Assembly: GCA_025642075.2 (NCBI GenBank)
Contig: JAODUO010000491.1
Location: 1 to 64,000 of the forward strand
Length of the DNA: 64,000 bases
Reading direction: 5' to 3'
Source of the DNA: Ridgeia piscesae
Lineage: Eukaryota > Annelida > Polychaeta > Sabellida > Siboglinidae
A model generated the notes under the pieces. That model did no database searches and had not been told where the DNA came from. It was given only the letters and a program-made list of their open reading frames with translations. This document shows, piece after piece, positions 11,771 through 23,755 of the stretch. Within the stretch, counting starts at the first letter, position 1. The number at the start of each line of letters is the position of its first letter. Both the position numbers and the translations under genes were made by a program.

Positions 11771-12600
11771 ACTCACAAATACTCGTTGGACTTTAAACAC
11801 CTTGCAAAGGGCCCATCCAGTATCTGAGAGACAGAAAGAGAAAAAATAGAAAGAATCAGCGTAATTATCAATGTTTCATAGCAGTGACCCACTCGATCAT
11901 ACTTGTTTATAGAGTATGCACTCGCAACTTTAAGCCAATCAGGGGACAACTATCAAAGACGCCAAGTATAGGGCGACTTTTATTTACAGATAGGCATCTA
12001 TGTTAGATGGGCGCTGCTATTGGCTAAAGTTGACATCAGTGGGAAATTCCTCTATCATATACAGACAGTAGACGTGGTCTTTTCTCATTCATTTTGTAAA
12101 AAAAATTGTTATGCCAAAATGTTAAATATCTGTAAGGATTACTTCTTATATGGACATATAACACATGCAATTTGCAAAAACAAACCTAGGACATAACATC
12201 TAAAATGTACAAGTTGACACCTCTGACCTGATGTCTTTGATGTAATGAGAGCATGGTTAGATCTTGCCTGCTGGTCATTCACACCAATGATCCTGATGTT
12301 TTACTCTGGATGAAGTCGAGTCGTTTAAGTGTGGTGATTGAGGCACTCGTTGAGCTTGGTGAAGTGTACTTCATGACACTGTGAAACTGAGCCTTGTACG
12401 CTGTGACACTCCCCATGACATTCAGTTTGTTAGCAACTTTCCTTAGTACTCCTGGTTCTTATTCTTCTTATTTCAGCTCATCACTCTGTAGTACACATGT
12501 TGCCACAAACATACGTGGCTAGAGTATTATCGAGCTTGGTTGGTCGCAAGTAGTGGGTGGTGTTGCATGCGTGTGGGGGGATAATAAAATATAATCATAT
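11771..12600. other. Region without recognisable genes
   Basis: Nothing with coding or repeat structure is recognised, apart from short T- and A-rich runs. Confidence 0.5.
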
Positions 12601-13400
12601 ATTTATGTAGGCATTGAATTCAAGTGTTGTCTAAATGAGTCGAGTGATTGTTTGCTAACTAACTGTTGTGCGCATTTGTTCCATGACTTGATGGTGCTCG
12701 GAAAGAAGGAGTGTTTGTAGGCTTTGTTGCGGGTGGATGGTTGTAAGCAGCGGTGTGTGTTTCCTCTGGTGTGTGTAGGAGTGGCTGTGAGTGAGGATGT
12801 TGTTACATCCACAATGTTGTTTGCGATATGGTACAACATTACTAGCTTGTCTTCCGCCTGCCTGCTCACAAGGGTCACCCAGTTCAGGCTTTTGGTCATG
12901 GTGGTCACACAGTGTGCTGGTTCGACGGTAGTCACTCTTCACGAAGCGGGCAGCTTGACGCTGCACATTCTCCACAGATCTGATGTTCTTCTCTGGACTG
13001 ATCCCATACCGTCAACGCATATTCCATGATGGGTCTAACAAACGTTTGCTAGCATTTTGATGGCCTCGGGCATCTGTTGATGTTGCGCTGCAGGAAGGCC
13101 CTGGTGTTGTTGACTTTCTTTGTCAGATTGTTGATGTGGTCATTGCAAGACAGAGTTCTGTCTATGGTTACTCCAAGGTACTTTAACCTCCTTTATTTGG
13201 TGTTGGTTTATGGAGTAATTGGTGAAAATTTTCTTTTTCCTTCTGTTGGTGATTCGAATGACTTTGCATTTGTCTGGATTATTCCATCAGCCAGACCGCT
13301 TCCCACGTTTGTAGCCTGTCGATGTCGTCTTGCAGTGTGTCTGCATCAAGTGTTGAGGTTGCGATATAGGAGACAATCATCAGCAGGGTTGGGTTTAAGG
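12600..13400 (-). pseudogene. Non-LTR retrotransposon RT C-terminal remnant (LINE C)
   Basis: The minus strand reads, in changing frames, DTLQDDIDRLQTWEAVW, then NPDKCKVIRITN, KYLGVTIDRTLS, VRPIMEYALTVWD, ENVQRQAARFVKSDY and finally KHSFFPSTIKSWNKCAQQLV, ending near 12603. This is the thumb and C-terminal part of a LINE RT, close in type to LINE A. Palm motifs A and C are absent. At least three frameshifts or stops are present. Confidence 0.8.
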
Positions 13401-14091
13401 CGGCCTTAAACCTGTTTTTGGCAAGGCATGTGCCGCAAACTGCCCTAACAGGCCTTGACATTAAACTTTTGTATCCACTGGCCACCATGCTGAAAACTAT
13501 CAGAAGAATGCCGAGTATAACGAAGGAACTGGTTAAGACTATGGTTTGGGCATCTCCGGATCCTGCAACAAATCAATGTCAAATCTCATTAAAAGCTTTT
13601 TTATTGATAAAAAACAGATACATTTCCTGTTCGTTCTGTCTTTTATTTGCCCTGACATTATGTCACTGCACGCCGATGTGTTATGCCTATATAAGTGAGT
13701 GAGAAATTTGTATATCGAAATCGACCGTCTCATACACAAATTCATATTCTGCAGAATTGGCTGCTGTTTCTAGCACACTCGCTAGTCACCATACTTGACA
13801 AGTCACGATGGGTCATGGTACTCGATGTTGGCAAAGAAAAACAAATAAATCATAATCATTGTGCCATGTTCACTTTCCTCGTGTCACCCTCCAATGTCGT
13901 GCCCTGCCTAAACTGCCCTAAAGTGGTTAAAAAGTGGCCTTAAAGCTAGCCCTGTCCAAAGGCACACTGAAGATTCCGTTATTATAAAACACGTACATTT
14001 TATATATGAAATCAAACTACAAACAAAAATAAATCTTAAACTTAGTTTTATTTCAGGATTATTTGTACAAAATGACAGGATGTTTCACAAT

Positions 14092-14740
14092 TTACCAGTC
14101 CAAGTCCTTGGTTCCATGCAGCATGTGGTAACAAAAGACAAGCTTGCTTGCTTTTTGGACACCCAGCCGATTCCTGATCTTGTTTATGAAACTGAATGTA
14201 CTAAACACCCTCTCAATTGATGCTGAAGATGCTGGTGATGTTGTCAGTCTTTGTACCAGGTCAGCAAAGGCTGGATCAACACCACACACTGCAGCACCTT
14301 GCCACCAGGTGTGTGGGGGAGATGCTGATCGCTTCTATAGAGAAGTAGCTGCTAGGGAAGGGAGCAGCCTTGGCTTGGAAGCTGGTGAAGCTTGTGATGA
14401 AGCCAGGGTCACGGCTAGCAAGCCATGTGCTCACATCTTGCTGCTGCTCCATTCTCAGCTTCCCTCTGTACTTCGGGTGCAACATGAGAGGTGCTCGAGT
14501 GTGATGGCATCTTGGAATTGCTTGTTGACAACTTTCTCTTGGGGGCGGAGTGCAGGTTCCAACAGGAGTCCCAGACAGGCATCGCATGCATCTGCCGGTG
14601 ATGATGCATCGCTCTGACACCTGTCCAGAACAGAAGCAATGGGTCGAAGTTGGTCGAAAAGGTCTTTGCCATTCTTGCAGAGGGTGTAATCCATCACCTT
14701 GGCACAGGGCTTGATGCAGGATAAAATTATTGCCATTCAC
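14092..14740 (-). pseudogene. hAT-family transposase, C-terminal remnant
   Basis: The minus-strand C-terminus reads LTTSPASSASIERVFSTFSF then KIRNRLGVQKASKLVF. This matches the conserved hAT dimerisation region (usually SSASSERVFS followed by RNRL). Upstream frames give HPKYRGKLRMEQQQDV and CKNGKDLFDQLRPIASVLDR, typical of the region before the dimerisation domain. Three different frames are needed between 14740 and 14092, so the copy is broken. No terminal inverted repeats were identified. Confidence 0.75.
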
Positions 14741-14958
14741 ACTGTTAAGCCACATTACAAACTTGTAAATGTGTCTGATGGCCTGAAATGGACGACAAGC
14801 ACACATGTGACACCATTTTCATTTACTTTCACGGCATAACTAACAATATCTATGACCTTTTTTTCACTCCTTCAGTTTTTTACCCGTCCACCCATATTTC
14901 TATTCCTTTTTACCCGTTCAAATGACGGGTGGACAGGTCTCTACGTAAAGCTATGCCA
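14712..14958 (+). repeat. Dispersed repeat family D, copy 1
   Basis: Matches 16192-16482 in the same orientation and 22617-22915 inverted. Shared signatures are aggataa-attattgccattc, gatggcctgaaatggac and gacgggtggacaggtctcta. It overlaps the start of the hAT remnant, so the family may be part of a hAT element. Confidence 0.75.
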
Positions 14959-14959
14959 C

Positions 14960-15840
14960 AGACAAAAGATTCCAATTAAGGCAATATTATGAAAATCTAA
15001 TAACCAACACAGAACATGGACATTAACATGTGAATAATTTGTTATACTGTAGGCAAACACACATTAAAACATACAAGCAATGCAGCGACCCACTACCGTG
15101 TATTCACAAATCATAAATAATGAAAACCATACATTGCGTAACTATGTCACAAACAACAGTGCATTGGAAGCGTGATATGAATTCTTACAGACAGGCGGGT
15201 TGTGGCCTTACGGTTAACAGCACAGACAATGCCACATACAAATGAATGTAAGACTTAATTGACGTGTTTGCAAAGATTTTCATCCAAGATTAATGGCCTG
15301 GTGAATTATCACTCATGAGTAATGGCTTGGTTCTGTTTTTCTGACTGCTCCGTTATAAAAAGCATGCTGGGACCTGCTGAGTGCACCCTGGACCTGTTCC
15401 TCAGTGCAGATACACTGTGATTTTATTGTCATTTCAACCATGTCCATACAGACTGTTCTCGAGTTCTCTAAGTTCAATGTCACGCTGTGATGGTAAAGGC
15501 ATTACAATTAATCAAAATCCAGCAGATCTACATGACACTTAAAACAATACAGGAAAGTAATACTACATTTCATTCAGTTATGTAACTGACCAAGTGGCTA
15601 TTGACAATGACGGATAAATGTGAATTAAGTTTTTGCGTATTAATTGTTGCATGACTAAATGTTTCCCAGAGAAGTCGAGATGGTGTTGCAGTGAACAAGT
15701 CTGTCGGGAAATTAACACTTTGAGCCATCCCAGGGACTATGCTATACATGAACTTACCTTCATTTGTATTAGAAAAATCCCAAATATGACGCCAGAAATT
15801 CTAAAAATGGCCAGCAATTACTTAATCACCGACCTTGTCT
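14960..15840. other. Region without recognisable genes
   Basis: No gene is recognised. If the exon at 15844-16059 is the start of a minus-strand gene, this is its first intron; no following exon was found in it. Confidence 0.5.
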
Positions 15841-15843
15841 TAC

Positions 15844-16059
15844 CTGTAATGAGGATTCGGGCCTGGTCAAAGTTGCTGGCCTTCTGCTTGAATGTAATCC
15901 CAAGACTACTTTTCTTCTCTGCGTCATCATGCATGTATCTGTGTTGTGACACCCTGAAGATGGCACCACTGAGTAGCGGGGCGGCCTTCATGTCAAACTT
16001 GGATATCAGCTGGAAGGACGCTTTGCGCATCATGCCTGCAGACATTGTGAGGCTGATGT
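15844..16059 (-). CDS. TDH: Probable first coding exon of L-threonine 3-dehydrogenase, mitochondrial
   Basis: Minus-strand exon with a good acceptor (ttttgtttcttag before 16059) and donor (ttacag, then gtaagac, at 15843). The ATG lies at 16045. It encodes 67 residues plus one base: MSAGMMRKASFQLISKF, basic and amphipathic, suits a mitochondrial transit peptide, and the exon ends QARILIT plus the first base of a Gly codon. In mitochondrial threonine dehydrogenases, short-chain dehydrogenase-like enzymes that oxidise threonine to 2-amino-3-ketobutyrate with NAD, the mature part begins with a very similar RILITGG-GQLG Rossmann loop. The next exon should supply the rest of that loop but was not found in the window. 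Another mitochondrial Rossmann-fold enzyme is possible. The exon is seen; the name is inferred. Confidence 0.55.
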
Positions 16060-16191
16060 CTAAGAAACAAAAAGTGGTTTCTATGAATATCATGTTAAAA
16101 GCAAATCAATACAGTTGAACTGGAACTCTGGTAAGCAATATCACATGAAATAGTGATATCGTGTCATTGGTACCCATGCATTGAAAGGGCT

Positions 16192-16482
16192 TTATGCAGG
16201 ATAACATTATTGCCATTCACACATGTTTTGGTGGACTGTTAAGCCAGTTTACAAACTTTTAAATGTGTATGATGGTCTGAAATGGACTACAAACACACAT
16301 GTGACACCATTTTCACTCTCTTTCAAGGCATAACTAACAATATCTACGGTTTTGAAAGACCTTTTTTTGCTCCTTCTTTTTTTTACCCATCCACCACCCG
16401 TCCACCTATATTTCTACCCGTCCATATTCGTTTTTAGCCGTCCAAATGACGGGTGGACAGGTCTCTACATCAAGCTGTGCCT
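16192..16482 (+). repeat. Dispersed repeat family D, copy 2
   Basis: The fullest copy of the family, with signatures ttgccattcacacatgtttt, ggtctgaaatggactacaaa and gacgggtggacaggtctcta. It lies just upstream of the exon at 15844-16059 relative to that gene's direction. No coding sequence is evident. Confidence 0.78.
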
Positions 16483-16489
16483 TGACAAC

Positions 16490-17550
16490 TACCAAACTGT
16501 CGAATGAGAAGTCCTGTTGCTCTTGGATGGTCTGATGGTAGGGAAGGGAATTACAAAAACTATACTTCTGTTATACTTAGGTATAGGACGTGCTTTTAAT
16601 GGCTAAATATGTTTGAGACCCTAAACTGCCTTAAATCTGTTTCTTACATCTCTAGCACAGATGTATCCAATGAGAAGGGAATTATTAATACTTATGTCGT
16701 ACTTTAGGGCATGTTTAATATAATACTTTTATTGTTTTTTATGAAATAAGTTTAAGGCTTTTTATGCCTTAAACCTGTTTTTGGCAGGGCAGTTTTTACC
16801 GATAAAAACCACCTGGTAAAAACCACCCTGCTGTAAACCTGCCAACCCTAGCTAGAACACAGCTGCTCAACATATCATGTTCTTATTGGCAAGAAATGTG
16901 TGAACTGGCAGTGCCACAAACCACAATCAGTAGGTTGTTCACTTAAAGGTGAGAGCAGGGCAGTTGACTTTCAAAAGCTTATACCTGAATCAGACAATTT
17001 GATTCCATACATGTGTGTGATATCAAGTTTTCCTCATCACAAACATTATGTAGAGCTTTTCTACTTTACGTCTAAGAACAGTGATCATTCTACACCACAT
17101 AATTGATGTATGATGGTCACTTGGAGCTTTAAATGATTCACTTCTCCTGCAGTTAGAATGATCTACAAAGAGGGGTTGTGTTAAACTAACAGCATACTGA
17201 CCGAGGAGGTTACTGGCACTCAATTCTCACACTTTGGGAGAGTACTGAGACGGGGGCCAGAGACACGGGGGCTAGAGGGATGATACTAATTATGAAACCA
17301 TTTTTTTGTTAAAAAATAAAAATAAGAAGAAGAACATTTATATAGTGCCATAAGTCTAGATAAAACCCATTTAGAGGTGCTGTAAGAACATGAATATGTG
17401 TACATGTATAATGCAGAATGTTAATAATTTATGTAAGATTAATAATATTAAATCGGTTAAAGTAAATGAAATACATAAAATATGTATAAAATAATAGTAA
17501 TAAACGTAGCTCAATCGAAGTCAGCCCTGAAATAACTTGTCACATTGCTC
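16490..17550. other. Region without genes; possible LINE tail near 17320-17550
   Basis: 16755-16850 repeats part of 13395-13450 (ccttaaacctgtttttggca). Near 17330 the motif catttatatagtgccataag followed by gaggtgctgtaag resembles the 3' ends of LINEs with TAA-type tails, minus strand. Nothing else is recognised. Confidence 0.4.
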
Positions 17551-17559
17551 ATAAACACA

Positions 17560-18710
17560 TTAGCAGAGTCACCAAATGTCTGGCACCAATGATCTTTCCA
17601 AGAGTGAATGTCCTGAACTGGGTGCATGACATTGACAAGTGCTCTCTAGGCATATAGCACCTTAACCACAATATCAGGATGCCACCTGTCCACGAATGCA
17701 ACTGCCACACAGCAGTCCATATCTATGCCAGTAAAGAAGACACACCCACTTTGACATGCCTGAGATGTCACATCATCATCACTGTCACTGAGACCTGAAT
17801 AAGAGTGTCTGTCAACACACAATAGTGGGGACAGCCTGTTCAGCATCAGAACAGTCATCACTTGAGTCATCCATTTTCCCTGAATGCACATTGTTTGGAG
17901 ACACGAGCTGAATGATCTCCTTCAGGTTGTCCTTGATCTTCTCTACACTCAGGGGTTTACCCGCATATGTCACCATGAATAAGATCTTGTTTGCTTCCAT
18001 CAGTTCACGGTACTTGATTTTAAGAAAGTTCAAATGCTTCCCCAAAGCTTCTCAGTTCTGCTTGTCTGAAATACTTATTTGCTACTCCCTGAAGATCGCT
18101 CAAGGTATTCAGCTCGCTGTTTTTGGCTAACTGCAAATTTATGCTGCCATGTTGTGCATTTCTGTTTGCCTGCCTTCTCTCTGAGACCTCTCTTAACTGC
18201 TAGAGATGTGGTTCATTAGCAGCAGAAAGTCTGGCTAATTGTGCTTTCACAGTACTTAGCCCAACGACTTCATGAGGTTTGGATTGTCTCAGGCAGTTTG
18301 TACTATTTTATTGGTCTATATAGCTACTTGGCTTGTTATGGTTTGTAGTCTGGCATTAGGCTCCTTGCATACTTGTAGGCTAGGTTGTCCAAAGTTGCTC
18401 TCATGTGTTGGTATGAGCTTCTTGTCCCTGCAGTACAACAAGCACAAGTGTGGTTGGCTCCAGTACTGACCTCCCTCGAAATACTCGCCAGATATCTTCT
18501 TAAGTCCTGGTGCTGCTGTAGCTATGGTTCAGCCAGCCTGGAGCTACTGTATGGCCCATGAGATGATCTCTTCTCCATATCTGGACATCCAACAGATAAC
18601 ATGAGGTCTTTCCCATAATAGCCATCAAACAAAAGCACTTCCCCACAATGATTCTTTCGAGCACTGCCAGCACTTGTTGAAGTCGTCTCCCGAAAAGATT
18701 GGCTGTCCCA
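17560..18710 (-). pseudogene. Decayed coding remnant of unknown family
   Basis: Long stretches of protein-like sequence lie on the minus strand but need several frames. From 18700 downward they include GRRLQQVLAVLERIIVGKCF, ISGEYFEGGQYWSQPHLCLL, KNSELNTLSDLQGVANKYF, VKIKYRELMEANK-like and AGKPLSVEKIKDNLKEII, an acidic DDSSDDCSDAE run, and SGCVFFTGIDMDCCVAVAF. Frames break about every 60-90 codons. I do not recognise the family. A transposon protein or a dead host gene both fit. The upstream side runs without a stop into the 36-base array. Confidence 0.4.
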
Positions 18711-18712
18711 AA

Positions 18713-21700
18713 TCTGTCTGCTACTGATGGCACATCTGTGTTCTCAGATCTGTCTACTACTGATGACACATCTGTGTTCCCAGATCTGTCTGCTACTGAT
18801 GGCACATCTGTGTTCTCAGATATGTCTACTACTGATGGCACATCTGTGTTCTCAGATCTGTCTGCTACTGATGTCACGTCTGTGTTCTCAGATCTGTCTG
18901 CTACTGATGTCACGTCTGTGTTCTCAGATCTGTCTGCTACTGATGTCACGTCTGTGTTCTCAGATCTGTCTGCTACTGATGTCACGTCTGTGTCCCCAGA
19001 TCTGTCTGCTACTGATGTCACGTCTGTGTTCTCAGATCTGCCTGCTACTGATGGCACGTCTGTGTTCTCAGATCTGTCTGCTACTGATGTCACGTCTGTG
19101 TTCCCAGATCTGTCTGCTACTGGTGGCACATCTATGTTTTCATATGCGTCTGCTACTGATGACACATCTGTTTTCCCAGATCTGTCTGCTACTGATGGCA
19201 CGTCTGTGTTCCCAGATCTGTCTGCTACTGATGGCACATCTGTGTTCCCAGATCTGTCTGCTACTGATGGCACGTCTGTGTTCCCAGATCTGTCTGCTAC
19301 TGGTGGCAATTCTATGTTCTCAGATCTGTCTGCTACTGATGTCACGTCTGTGTTCTCAGATCTGCCTGCTACTGATGGCACGTCTGTGTTCTCAGATCTG
19401 TCTGCTACTGATGGCACGTCTGTGTTCTCAGATCTGTCTGCTACTGATGGCACATCTATGTTCTCAGACCTGTCTGCTACTGATGGCACGTCTGTGTTCC
19501 CAGATCTGTCTGCTACTGATGGCACGTCTGTGTTCCCAGATCTGTCTGCTACTGATGGCACGTCTGTGTTCTCAGATCTGTCTGCTACTGATGGCACATC
19601 TGTGTTCCCAGATCTGTCTGCTACTGATGGCACATCTGTGTTCTCAGATCTGTCTGCTACTGATGGCACGTCTGTGTTCCCAGATCTATCTGCTACTGAT
19701 GGCACGTCTGTGTTCTCAGATCTGTCTGCTACTGATGGCACGTCTGTGTTCCCAGATCTGTCTGCTACTGATGGCATGTCTGTGTTCTCAGATCTGTCTG
19801 CTACTGATGGCACGTCTGTGTTCCCAGATCCGTCTGCTACTGATGGCACGTCTGTGTTCCCAGATCCGTCTGCTACTGATGGCACATCTGTGTTCCCAGA
19901 TCTGTCTGCTACTGATGGCACGCCTGTGTTCCCACATCTGTCTGCTACTGATGGCACATCTGCGTTCTCAGATCTGTCTGCTACTGATGGCACATCTGTG
20001 TTCCCAGATCTGACTGCTACTGATGGCACGTCTGTGTTCCCAGATCTGACTGCTACTGATGGCACGTCTGTGTTCCCAGATCTGTCTGCTACTGATGGCA
20101 CGTCTGTGTTCCCAGATCTGACTGCTACTGATGGCACGTCTGTGTTCCCAGATCTGTCTGCTACTGATGTCACATCTGTGTTCTCAGATCTGTCTGCTAC
20201 TGATGGCACATCTGTGTTCCCAGATCTGTCTGCTACTGATGGCACGTCTGTGTTCCCAGATCTGTCTGCTACTGATGGCACATCTGTGTTCCCAGATCTG
20301 TCTGCTACTGATGGCACGTCTGTGTTCTCAGATCTGTCTGCTACTGATGGCACGTCTGTGTTCCCAGATCTGTCTGCTACTGATGGCACGTCTGTGTTCC
20401 CAGATCTGTCTGCTACTGATGGCACGTCTGTGTTCTCAGATCTGTCTGCTACTGATGGCACATCTATGTTCTCAGATCTGTCTGCTACTGATGGCACGTC
20501 TGTGTTCCCAGATCTGTCTGCTACTGATGGCACGTCTGTGTTCCCAGATCTGTCTGCTACTGATGGCACGTCTGTGTTCTCAGATCTGTCTGCTACTGAC
20601 GGCACATCTGTGTTCCCAGATCTGTCTGCTACTGATGGCACATCTGTGTTCTCAGATCTGTCTGCTACTGATGGCACGTCTGTGTTCCCAGATCTATCTG
20701 CTACTGATGGCACGTCTGTGTTCTCAGATCTGTCTGCTACTGATGGCACGTCTGTGTTCCCAGATCTGTCTGCTACTGATGGCACGTCTGTGTTCTCAGA
20801 TCTGTCTGCTACTGATGGCACGTCTGTGTTCCCAGATCCGTCTGCTACTGATGGCACGTCTGTGTTCCCAGATCCGTCTGCTACTGATGGCACATCTGTG
20901 TTCCCAGATCTGTCTGCTACTGATGGCACGCCTGTGTTCCCACATCTGTCTGCTACTGATGGCACATCTGCGTTCTCAGATCTGTCTGCTACTGATGGCA
21001 CATCTACGTTCTCAGATCTGTCTGCTACTGATGGCACGTCTACGTTCTCAGATCTGTCTGCTACTGATGTCACGTCTGTGTTCCCAGATCTGTCTGCTAC
21101 TGATGGCACGTCTGTGTTCCCAGATCTGACTGCTACTGATGGCACGTCTGTGTTCCCAGATCTGTCTGCTACTGATGTCACGTCTGTGTTCTCAGATCTG
21201 TCTGCTACTGATGGCACGTCTGTGTTCCCAGATCTGTCTGCTACTGATGGCACGTCTGTGTTCTCAGATCTGTCTGCTACTGATGGCACATCTGTGTTCC
21301 CAGATCTGTCTGCTACTGATGGCACGTCTGTGTTCTCAGATCTGTCTGCTACTGATTGCACGTCTGTGTTCCCAGATCTGTCTGCTACTGATGGCACATC
21401 TGTGTTCTCAGATCTGTCTGCTACTGATGGCACGTCTGTGTTCCCAGATCTGTCTGCTACTGATGGCACGTCTGTGTTCTCAGATCTGTCTGCTACTGAT
21501 GGCACATCTGTGTTCCCAGATATGTCTGCTACTGATGGCACATCTGTGTTCTCAGATCTGTCTGCTACTGATGGCACGTCTGTGTTCCCAGATCTGTCTG
21601 CTACTGGTGGCACGTCTGTGTTCTCAGATCTGTCTGCTACAGATGGCACATCTGTGTTCTCAGATCTGTCTGCTACTGATAGCACATCTGTGTTCCCAGA

Positions 21701-21916
21701 TCTGTCTGCTACTGGTGGCACATCTGTGTTCCCAGATCTGTCTGCTACTGATGGCACATCTGTGTTCCCAGATCTGTCTGCTACTGATGGCACATCTGTG
21801 TTCCCAGATCTGTCTGCTACTGATGGCACGTCTGTGTTTTCAGATCTGTCTGCTACTGATGGCACGTCTGTGTTCCCAGATCTGTCTGCTACTGATGGCA
21901 CATCTGTGTTCCCAGA
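18713..21916. repeat. 36-base minisatellite, exactly 89 units
   Basis: The unit begins tctgtctgctactgatggca and ends gtctgtgttcccaga. The span is 3,204 bases, exactly 89 x 36, with no net indel. Variation is almost all by substitution, mainly CCCAGA/CTCAGA and CACG/CACA. With 12 codons per unit, frames stay open on both strands: SATDGTSVFPDL on plus and VADRSGNTDVPS on minus. The 1,086-residue and 1,133-residue frames are therefore a consequence of the repeat and not evidence of a protein. A block of about 16 units at 19400-19990 recurs at 20408-20998, exactly 1,008 bases (28 units) later. Confidence 0.96.
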
Positions 21917-22546
21917 GATTTTAGTTCATAATCACACATCTCGCCTGACTTATATGTAGATTTTAGTTCATAATCACACATCTCGCCTGACTTATATGTA
22001 GATTTTAGTTCATAATCACACATCTCGTCTGACTTATATGTAGATTTTAGTTCATAATCACACATCTCGCCTTACTTATATGTAGATTTTAGTTCATAAT
22101 CACACATCTCGTCTGACTTATATGTAGATTTTACTTCATAATCACACATCTCGTCTGACTTATATGTAGATTTTAGTTCATAATCACACATCTCGCCTGA
22201 CTTATATGTAGATTTTAGTTCATAATGACACATCTCGTCTGACTTATATGTAGATTTTAGTTCATAATCACACATCTCGCCTGACTTATATGTAGATTTT
22301 AGTTCATAATCACACATCTCGCCTGACTTATATGTAGATTTTAGTTCATAATCACACATCTCGCCTGACTTATATGTAGACTTTAGTTCATAATCACACA
22401 TCTCGCCTGACTTATATGTAGATTTTAGTTCATAATCACACATCTCGCCTGACTTATATGTAGACTTTAGTTCATAATCACACATCTCGCCTGACTTATA
22501 TGTAGATTTTAGTTCATAATCACACATCTCGCCTGACTTATATGTA
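21917..22546. repeat. 42-base minisatellite, 15 units
   Basis: The unit is gattttagttcataatcaca followed by catctcgcctgacttatatg and ta; 15 units fill 630 bases exactly. It starts at the base after the 36-base array ends. The minus strand is open as STYKSGEMCDYELK repeats because 42 is a multiple of three. Confidence 0.96.
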
Positions 22547-22616
22547 GGTGAGTTAACATGAATGTAGACCAACAAATTGTGTCTGGCATTAATCGTGTCT
22601 GTGTATAGGGACCAGC

Positions 22617-22915
22617 CAACATAACTTTATGCAGAGACACGTCCACCCGTCATTTGGATGGGTAAAAGCTGTTGTGGACGGGTAGAAATATAGGTGGACG
22701 GGTACAAAATCGAGCAAAAAAGTCTTCCCAACCATAGATATTGTCAGTTTGTCTTAAAAGTGAATTAAAATTATGTCACATGTTTGTTAGTAACGTAGTA
22801 GTCCATTTCAGGTCATCAGACACATTTAAAGTTTGTAAACTGGCTTAACAGTTGATATCCACGTGTCCACCAAAACAAGTGTCACTGGCAAATATTTTGT
22901 CCTGTATATCCCTAC
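22617..22915 (-). repeat. Dispersed repeat family D, copy 3 (inverted)
   Basis: Reverse-complement match to 14712-14958 and 16192-16482, with acccgtcatttggatgggta, gggtagaaatataggtggac and ggtcatcagacacatttaaa. It is the most diverged of the three. Confidence 0.72.
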
Positions 22916-22919
22916 CAGC

Positions 22920-23445
22920 CAGTAAGAGCTGATTCCGGAACAACCCCACTACAAACTAAATCAGTACTATACTACTGAAAATGACAGGAAAACCAGGGTA
23001 GTGGATGAAATTAGCATGTACTTTGATTACCTAGTGCCAATAAAACATGTGCCATTAAAACATTTCCAAAACACCCAAACCCTGGTAGAAGTAATTAGTG
23101 TCTAGAATGTATGCAAGTCTAGCCGTGCTACACAACACTAACACTACTTCACATTGTTCTCCAAAGTTGCTGCAAGATGCCTTGACACATTCCCAAGGAA
23201 GTGTTTACGTAATTCTTACAGTCTTTACCTGCCCAGTCCCCCTGTGCCTTTACCTCTGTGAGAAGACCACATTCCAGTGCAAAGGAAACATCCTCACCGG
23301 AAACTATGGCAATAGAATTTGTAAGATAATGGATCTGATACAAGGTATTGTTAGACACTATGTTCATTCACCCTAACTACATATTAGAAATTATATGCAC
23401 TAAACGTTTGCTATGGTAAAACTTGGAATAGTCAAATAAGCACAT
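22920..23445. other. Region without recognisable genes
   Basis: Short frames on both strands around 23098-23376 show no family resemblance. It may contain more of the Gypsy element found at 23450-23755, but no motif is visible. Confidence 0.4.
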
Positions 23446-23449
23446 AGAA

Positions 23450-23755
23450 TGCATGATTCATTAGATACCATTACACAAGTTGTACCTCATAACCCTTTGG
23501 AATGTAGCAGGTGCACTGCATAATCCCTGGGCCATTCTGATATGTTCACAGAAACCATATTTGGTAAGAAATGCCATCTTATGACTTGTGTTCATCTACC
23601 ATTATTTGCCAATAGTCACTCACAAAGTCTAGTGTGTGAAAATGAAGCCACAGGTTATCTGCCAAATTACCAATATATTCTTTAATCAAAGGCAATGGAA
23701 AGACGTCTTCAATAGTTTTCACATTTAATTGCTGATAATCAGCTGTATACCTTAC
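23450..23755 (-). pseudogene. Ty3/Gypsy retrotransposon RT fragment
   Basis: The minus strand reads YGEVRYTADYQQLNVKT then EDVFPLPLIKEYIGNLADN, TLDFVSDYWQIMVDEHKS and, after a frame change, FLTKYGFCEHIRM and QGLCSAPATFQRVM. These are the fingers and palm of a Ty3/Gypsy RT in the usual order (KKDG-R-CVDYR-LN, DVFPLP, TLDL-SGYWQ, GLCNAPATFQR-M). The first catalytic Asp is present in TLDF. The YVDD motif is not reached. The copy is a short dead fragment. Its N-terminal motif passes directly into the 21-base array. Confidence 0.85.

Noticed and set aside
13418..13943. Two plus-strand frames as candidate exons
   Set aside because: No homology, no convincing splice sites, and part of the sequence (ccttaaacctgtttttggca) recurs near 16760, so it is repeat-derived.
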